NCBI RefSeq assembly: GCF_003432485.1 | Contig: NZ_QVNQ01000005.1 | Coordinates: 620,001-684,000, forward strand | DNA: 64,000 nucleotides | Reading direction: 5' to 3' | DNA from: Actinomadura spongiicola | Lineage (GTDB): Bacteria; Actinomycetota; Actinomycetes; Streptosporangiales; Streptosporangiaceae | Shown here: piece by piece, positions 60,692 through 64,000 of the stretch | Layout: each line of letters opens with the position of its first letter | Position numbering within the stretch: the first letter of the stretch is position 1 | Made by a program: the position numbers and the translations under genes | Notes under the pieces: model-generated | Seen by the model: only the letters and a program-made list of their open reading frames with translations | Told to the model about the DNA's origin: nothing | Database searches by the model: none

Positions 60692-61782
60692 CCGCCGACC
60701 TGGCCGTCGTGGGCGGCGGCGTGATCGGCTCCTTCGTCGTGCACGAGGCGCTGCGGCGCAGCCCGGACTGGAAGGTGCTGCTGCTGGAGCGTTCCGCGAT
60801 CGGCGCGAGCGCCACCGCATGGTCCGCCGGTGTCAGCTTCCCGCTGGGCGCCACGGCACGGCACCGGCAGCTCGTCCGGGCCAGCGCCGATCGTTACCAC
60901 GCCCTCCGGGACCACGCTGCGGGGGCGTTCCTGCGCCCGGTACAGATGATCTACGTGCTGCGCCGGGCCCACCTGGCGGCGTTCACCGCCCGGGTGGTCG
61001 ACGCGGCGCTACGGCCGGTCACAGCGGCCGAGCGGGAACGGGTGACCGGAGGCATCCTGCCCGACCTGCGGCTCGAACCCGACGAGGAGATGATCACCCA
61101 CGACGGGCACGGACTGGTCGTCGGGGCCCGCCCGATGGCCGAGGCGCTGGTCGCCCGGGCAGCCGGGCGCACCGAGGTCCAGATCGGCCAGCGGGTCGAC
61201 GGCATCGAGCCCGAGGACGCCGGCTACCGGCTGCGCACCGAGCACGGCGAGTGGACGGCGCGGCGGGTCGTCCTGGCGTGCGGCCCCTGGACACCGCCCC
61301 CGCTCGGCGAACCGACGTTGCCCGCCGCACCCGGCGCGCGGCGCAAGCGGATCGCCGCCCTGCACACGCGGCTGCCCGTGACCATGGACGACCCACTGGT
61401 CTACTTCGTCGACGACGACCTGTTCCTCCTTCCGCTGTCCGCCGGGGTGGCGCTGGTGAGCTTCTACCGGGACGAGTGGGACACCGATCCCGATTCCTGT
61501 GACGGGCGGCCCAGCGCCGACGACCTGCGGCAGGGACGTGCCGCGCTGGACCGCCGGAGCCCCGCCGCGGCGGCGGCCGTGACCGGCGGACGCGCCTTCT
61601 GCGACCTCTACACCGACCACCGGCTGCCGGTGGTCACGACCTCGTCCGGGCTCCCGGGCCTTGCCGCGGTCCGCGGCGGCTCCGGCTCGGGCGTCCGGCT
61701 CGCACCCGGACTGGCGACCGAGGCGTTCGACGCCGTCACCGCACGAGACCCGGCGCATTCCCAGCGAGGAAGGCACGCATGA
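60688..61782 (+). CDS. FAD-dependent amine/amino-acid oxidase (DAO family)
   Basis: A 364-residue flavoprotein of the glycine/sarcosine oxidase-like DAO family. FAD motif LAVVGGGVIGSFVVHEAL near the start, the SAGVSFPLG segment near the flavin, RRVVLACGPWTPPPL, and the terminal LPGLAAVRGGSGSGVRLAPGLATEA. ATG 60688 overlaps the cupin stop. In the s56-p1 route the equivalent enzyme, Spb39, oxidatively cleaves the lysine-hydrazine adduct to a hydrazino acid, and the same role fits here. Confidence 0.85.
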   Translation: MTADLAVVGGGVIGSFVVHEALRRSPDWKVLLLERSAIGASATAWSAGVSFPLGATARHRQLVRASADRYHALRDHAAGAFLRPVQMIYVLRRAHLAAFTARVVDAALRPVTAAERERVTGGILPDLRLEPDEEMITHDGHGLVVGARPMAEALVARAAGRTEVQIGQRVDGIEPEDAGYRLRTEHGEWTARRVVLACGPWTPPPLGEPTLPAAPGARRKRIAALHTRLPVTMDDPLVYFVDDDLFLLPLSAGVALVSFYRDEWDTDPDSCDGRPSADDLRQGRAALDRRSPAAAAAVTGGRAFCDLYTDHRLPVVTTSSGLPGLAAVRGGSGSGVRLAPGLATEAFDAVTARDPAHSQRGRHA

Positions 61783-63749
61783 GCACCAGGAAGCCGATCT
61801 TCGTCTTCTCGACCCCTCCGACCCCCAATGGCGACCTGCATCTCGGCCATCTGGCCGGCCCCTACCTCGGGGCCGACGCCTTCGTCCGCTTCCAGCGGAT
61901 GAACGGGGCCGCGGCCTGGCATCTGACCGGTAGCGACGACTTCCAGAGCTACGTGGTGGAGCGGGCGCGGCGGGACGGGCGCGACTGCACCGCGACCGCC
62001 CGGCACTACAGTGCCGAGATCGCCGAGACGCTCGCGTTGCTGGACGTCCGGCCCGACCAGTACACCGTGACCAGCGCGGAGCCCGGCTACACGGAGGGCC
62101 TGCGCGACTATTTCTCCCGGCTTGTCGCGTCGGGCCGCGCCGCCCCCGCCGAGAACGCCGCCCTCTTCGACGCCGAGACCGGTGACTACCTCTACGAGGT
62201 CGACGTCTCCGGCGGGTGCCCGAGCTGCCGGGCTGCGACCGGCGGAAACATCTGCGAGGAGTGCGGCGAGCCCAACTGCTGCGCGGATCTCCTCGAACCG
62301 AGGTCGGGCCGGTCGCCCGCCCCGCCCCGGCGGGGTACGGCCGTCCGGCATTCGGTGCCGCTGCACGAGTTCGCGGACGAGGTCGCCGAGCACCACGCGC
62401 GAGGCCGCGTCCCGGCCCGGCTGAAGGAACTGGCCGACCGGCTCTTCCGCAGGGAGTGCCTCGATATCGCCATCACCCACCCGTCTAGTTGGGGCGTCCC
62501 GCCTACCGAGACCGACGTCACAGGGCAGGTCATCTGGGTGTGGCCGGAGATGTCGTACGGCTTCCTCCACGGCATCCAGGCCCTCGGCCGCCGTCTCGGA
62601 CGGGACTGGCGCGCGAACCGCCCCGGCGACGACTGGAAGATCGTCCATTTCTTCGGCTATGACAACAGCTTCTACCACGCGGTTCTCTACCCGGTGCTCT
62701 ACCGGCTCGCCCACCCCGACTGGTCGCCGGACATCGAGTACCACGTCAACGAGTTCTATCTGCTGGACGGTGAGAAGTTCTCGACCAGCCGGCGGCACGC
62801 GGTGTGGGGCAAGGACATCCTTGGTCCCGGCAGTGTGGACGCCGTCCGGTTCTTCTTGTCACGCACGCGGCCGGAAGGCAGGCGCACCAGTTTCTCGCGC
62901 GGCGCGTACGAGACCGTCCTGCGCGAGGAACTGATCGGGACGTGGCAGCGCTGGCTCACCGATCTGGGCGCCAGGGTCGAGAAGCTCCACGACGGGATCG
63001 TGCCGGAGCCCGGCGCATGGACGCCCGAGCACCGCGCCTTCCGGCAACGGCTCGACGACCGGCTGAGCGCCCTGACCGGCAGCCTCGGCCCGGACGGTTT
63101 CTCGCTCAACCGGGCGGCGGGCGAGCTGCACGGGCTCGTGCTGGACGCGCTGCGGTTCGCCCGGGAGGAGGGCGTGATCGCCGAGAGCGACCGCTGGGCC
63201 GGGCAGACCCGTACGGCGATCTCCCTCGAACTGGCGGCGGCGAACCTGCTGGCGCACTGCGCCGCGCCGGTCATGCCCCGCTTCGCGCAACGGCTCGCGG
63301 CCGCCCTCTGCGTCCCCGAACCAACCGAGTGGCCGCGGCAGGTGCCGTCGCCACCCGCGGGAACCCGCATCAGCCTCGCCCGGCGAACGTTCTTCGTCCC
63401 CCCGGAAACGCCCGATACGGCCCAACCCCTTACGGCCCAACCCGTTCCGCGCCAACCCGATACGGCCCGAACATCCGGCGCGGACGCCAACGACGCCGAC
63501 ACGGGGACGGATGTGCTCTCGTGGCTTCGCGACGTCCTCCGGACCACGCTGCAACTGCCCGAGGAGACCCCGCTCGACGGCAGGTCGATGAACGAGCTCG
63601 GGCTGGTGTCGCTGCAGACCGTGGCGCTGCAATACCAGATCCTCGAGGAACTCGGCGTCGACATCACCGGCGAGGAGCTCTTCGCCGCCCCCGATGTGGC
63701 CGCACTCGCCGCACTGCTCAACGATCGTGCGGAGGCGATCCGGATATGA
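61779..63749 (+). CDS. Methionyl-tRNA-synthetase-like enzyme fused to a C-terminal carrier domain
   Basis: A 656-residue fusion. Residues 5-510 follow class-I MetRS: HLGH (21-24) as the HIGH motif, a zinc knuckle with Cys147/150 and Cys159/162, and KFSTS (333-337) as the KMSKS motif. A Pro/Thr linker (540-575) leads to a carrier domain, about 576-650: LGLVSLQTV with Ser611 as the phosphopantetheine site, although the usual Asp before Ser is Val610. The DGEKFSTSR loop keeps the Lys for adenylation. With cupin and hydroxylase it should make an N-N bond (hydrazine synthetase), but fusion to a carrier is, to my knowledge, not the Spb40 architecture. ATG overlaps the oxidase stop. Confidence 0.9.
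   Translation: MSTRKPIFVFSTPPTPNGDLHLGHLAGPYLGADAFVRFQRMNGAAAWHLTGSDDFQSYVVERARRDGRDCTATARHYSAEIAETLALLDVRPDQYTVTSAEPGYTEGLRDYFSRLVASGRAAPAENAALFDAETGDYLYEVDVSGGCPSCRAATGGNICEECGEPNCCADLLEPRSGRSPAPPRRGTAVRHSVPLHEFADEVAEHHARGRVPARLKELADRLFRRECLDIAITHPSSWGVPPTETDVTGQVIWVWPEMSYGFLHGIQALGRRLGRDWRANRPGDDWKIVHFFGYDNSFYHAVLYPVLYRLAHPDWSPDIEYHVNEFYLLDGEKFSTSRRHAVWGKDILGPGSVDAVRFFLSRTRPEGRRTSFSRGAYETVLREELIGTWQRWLTDLGARVEKLHDGIVPEPGAWTPEHRAFRQRLDDRLSALTGSLGPDGFSLNRAAGELHGLVLDALRFAREEGVIAESDRWAGQTRTAISLELAAANLLAHCAAPVMPRFAQRLAAALCVPEPTEWPRQVPSPPAGTRISLARRTFFVPPETPDTAQPLTAQPVPRQPDTARTSGADANDADTGTDVLSWLRDVLRTTLQLPEETPLDGRSMNELGLVSLQTVALQYQILEELGVDITGEELFAAPDVAALAALLNDRAEAIRI
63415..63474 (+). repeat. Four tandem 15-bp units in the MetRS-carrier linker
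   Basis: Units of the form ATACGGCCCAACCCC encode the DTAQPLTAQPVPRQPDTA linker; the third and fourth are diverged. Flexible hinge likely. Confidence 0.7.
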
Positions 63750-64000
63750 GCCGCACCGTGTTGCCGAAAGAGATCGAGTCGTTGCTGGGGGATCTCGACT
63801 CGCGCGGACTGCGCCTCACCGCCACCGGATCGGACCTGCGGCTGCAAGGGCCGCGCGAGCGCATGGACCCCGACCTGATCGGGCGCATCAAGGCGAACAA
63901 GGCGGAACTCATCTCCCACCTCGCCGCGGCGGCCGAGGCGGCGGAGGCGCGTTTCCCGCTCACCCCGCTGCAGCGCGGCTACCTCCTCGGCCGCGACGAC
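63746..64000 (+). CDS. Start of a non-ribosomal peptide synthetase with TubC docking domain (truncated by window)
   Basis: 85 codons are visible. Residues 3-60 match a TubC-type N-terminal docking domain (KEIESLLGDLDSRGLRLTATGSDLRL, then DPDLIGRIKANKAELISHL), which receives cargo from an upstream carrier protein. Residues 69-85 (RFPLTPLQRGYLLGRDD) begin a condensation or heterocyclisation domain. ATG 63746 overlaps the MetRS-carrier stop. It is the expected acceptor of the intermediate held on the preceding carrier domain. The rest lies to the right. Confidence 0.88.
   Translation, partial: MSRTVLPKEIESLLGDLDSRGLRLTATGSDLRLQGPRERMDPDLIGRIKANKAELISHLAAAAEAAEARFPLTPLQRGYLLGRDD

Noticed and set aside
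1..64000. CRISPR arrays, rRNA, plasmid origin or prophage genes
   Set aside because: None seen on either strand.

Overview
The window is very GC-rich DNA with short leaders, many four-base ATGA overlaps between neighbouring genes, GTG starts, TetR/GntR/AraC regulators, an IdeR-type iron box and a CE1758/CE1759-type flavin pair. This points to an actinomycete; a Streptosporangiales/Actinomadura-like host is a guess. There is no phage, plasmid-replication, rRNA or CRISPR content.

Layout. (1) 1-6089: an iron ABC transporter (ATPase, permease, lipoprotein; minus strand) diverges across a near-consensus iron box from an unusual adenylation-carrier-membrane acyltransferase fusion (plus strand). 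(2) 6135-13522: respiratory and redox accessory genes: an Fe-S/NrfD pair with no catalytic subunit, a TetR gene, DoxX, a hemerythrin-like protein that seems to lack its ligands, a lone cytochrome b (qcrB), a TetR gene with a clear operator pair, and a Crp/Fnr regulator. (3) 13637-24875: mixed housekeeping and stress genes: DUF427, erythromycin-esterase family, AraC plus secreted intradiol dioxygenase, DUF2637, PEBP, ArsR/SRPBCC, FMN reductase plus LLM oxidoreductase, tandem USP, CHAP. (4) 24906-25157: tRNA-Gly(GCC), tRNA-Cys(GCA), tRNA-Val(GAC).

(5) 25459-53894: a large catabolic, probably accessory, block that begins beside tRNA-Val. It holds a complete P450-ferredoxin-reductase set. It also holds an operon of about 11.7 kb (hyuA, SDR, hyuB, ThDP enzyme, ribose-type ABC importer with an ATPase-permease fusion, SDR), facing a GntR gene across four GTATAC boxes. 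A second operon carries a polyamine-type ABC importer, SDR, a dimethylformamidase-large-subunit-like hydrolase, a PLP decarboxylase and a flavoprotein; it faces a paralogous GntR gene across a different repeated operator. The two regulators are close relatives, so the block looks like two related uptake-and-degradation units.

(6) 54271-64000: a DauR-like regulator, aminotransferase and ornithine-cyclodeaminase-family operon. Next comes a segmental duplication that has fused the regulator's sensor half to a histidine-kinase core. Divergent from that chimera is a translationally coupled operon: lysine/ornithine N-hydroxylase, cupin, FAD amine oxidase, MetRS-like enzyme fused to a carrier protein, and the start of an NRPS with a TubC docking domain. 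This gene set matches the N-N bond (hydrazine) forming machinery known from s56-p1, triacsin and pyrazomycin biosynthesis, but with the cupin split off and a carrier protein fused to the MetRS-like enzyme. It is the strongest candidate here for an undescribed biosynthetic system and continues past the right edge.
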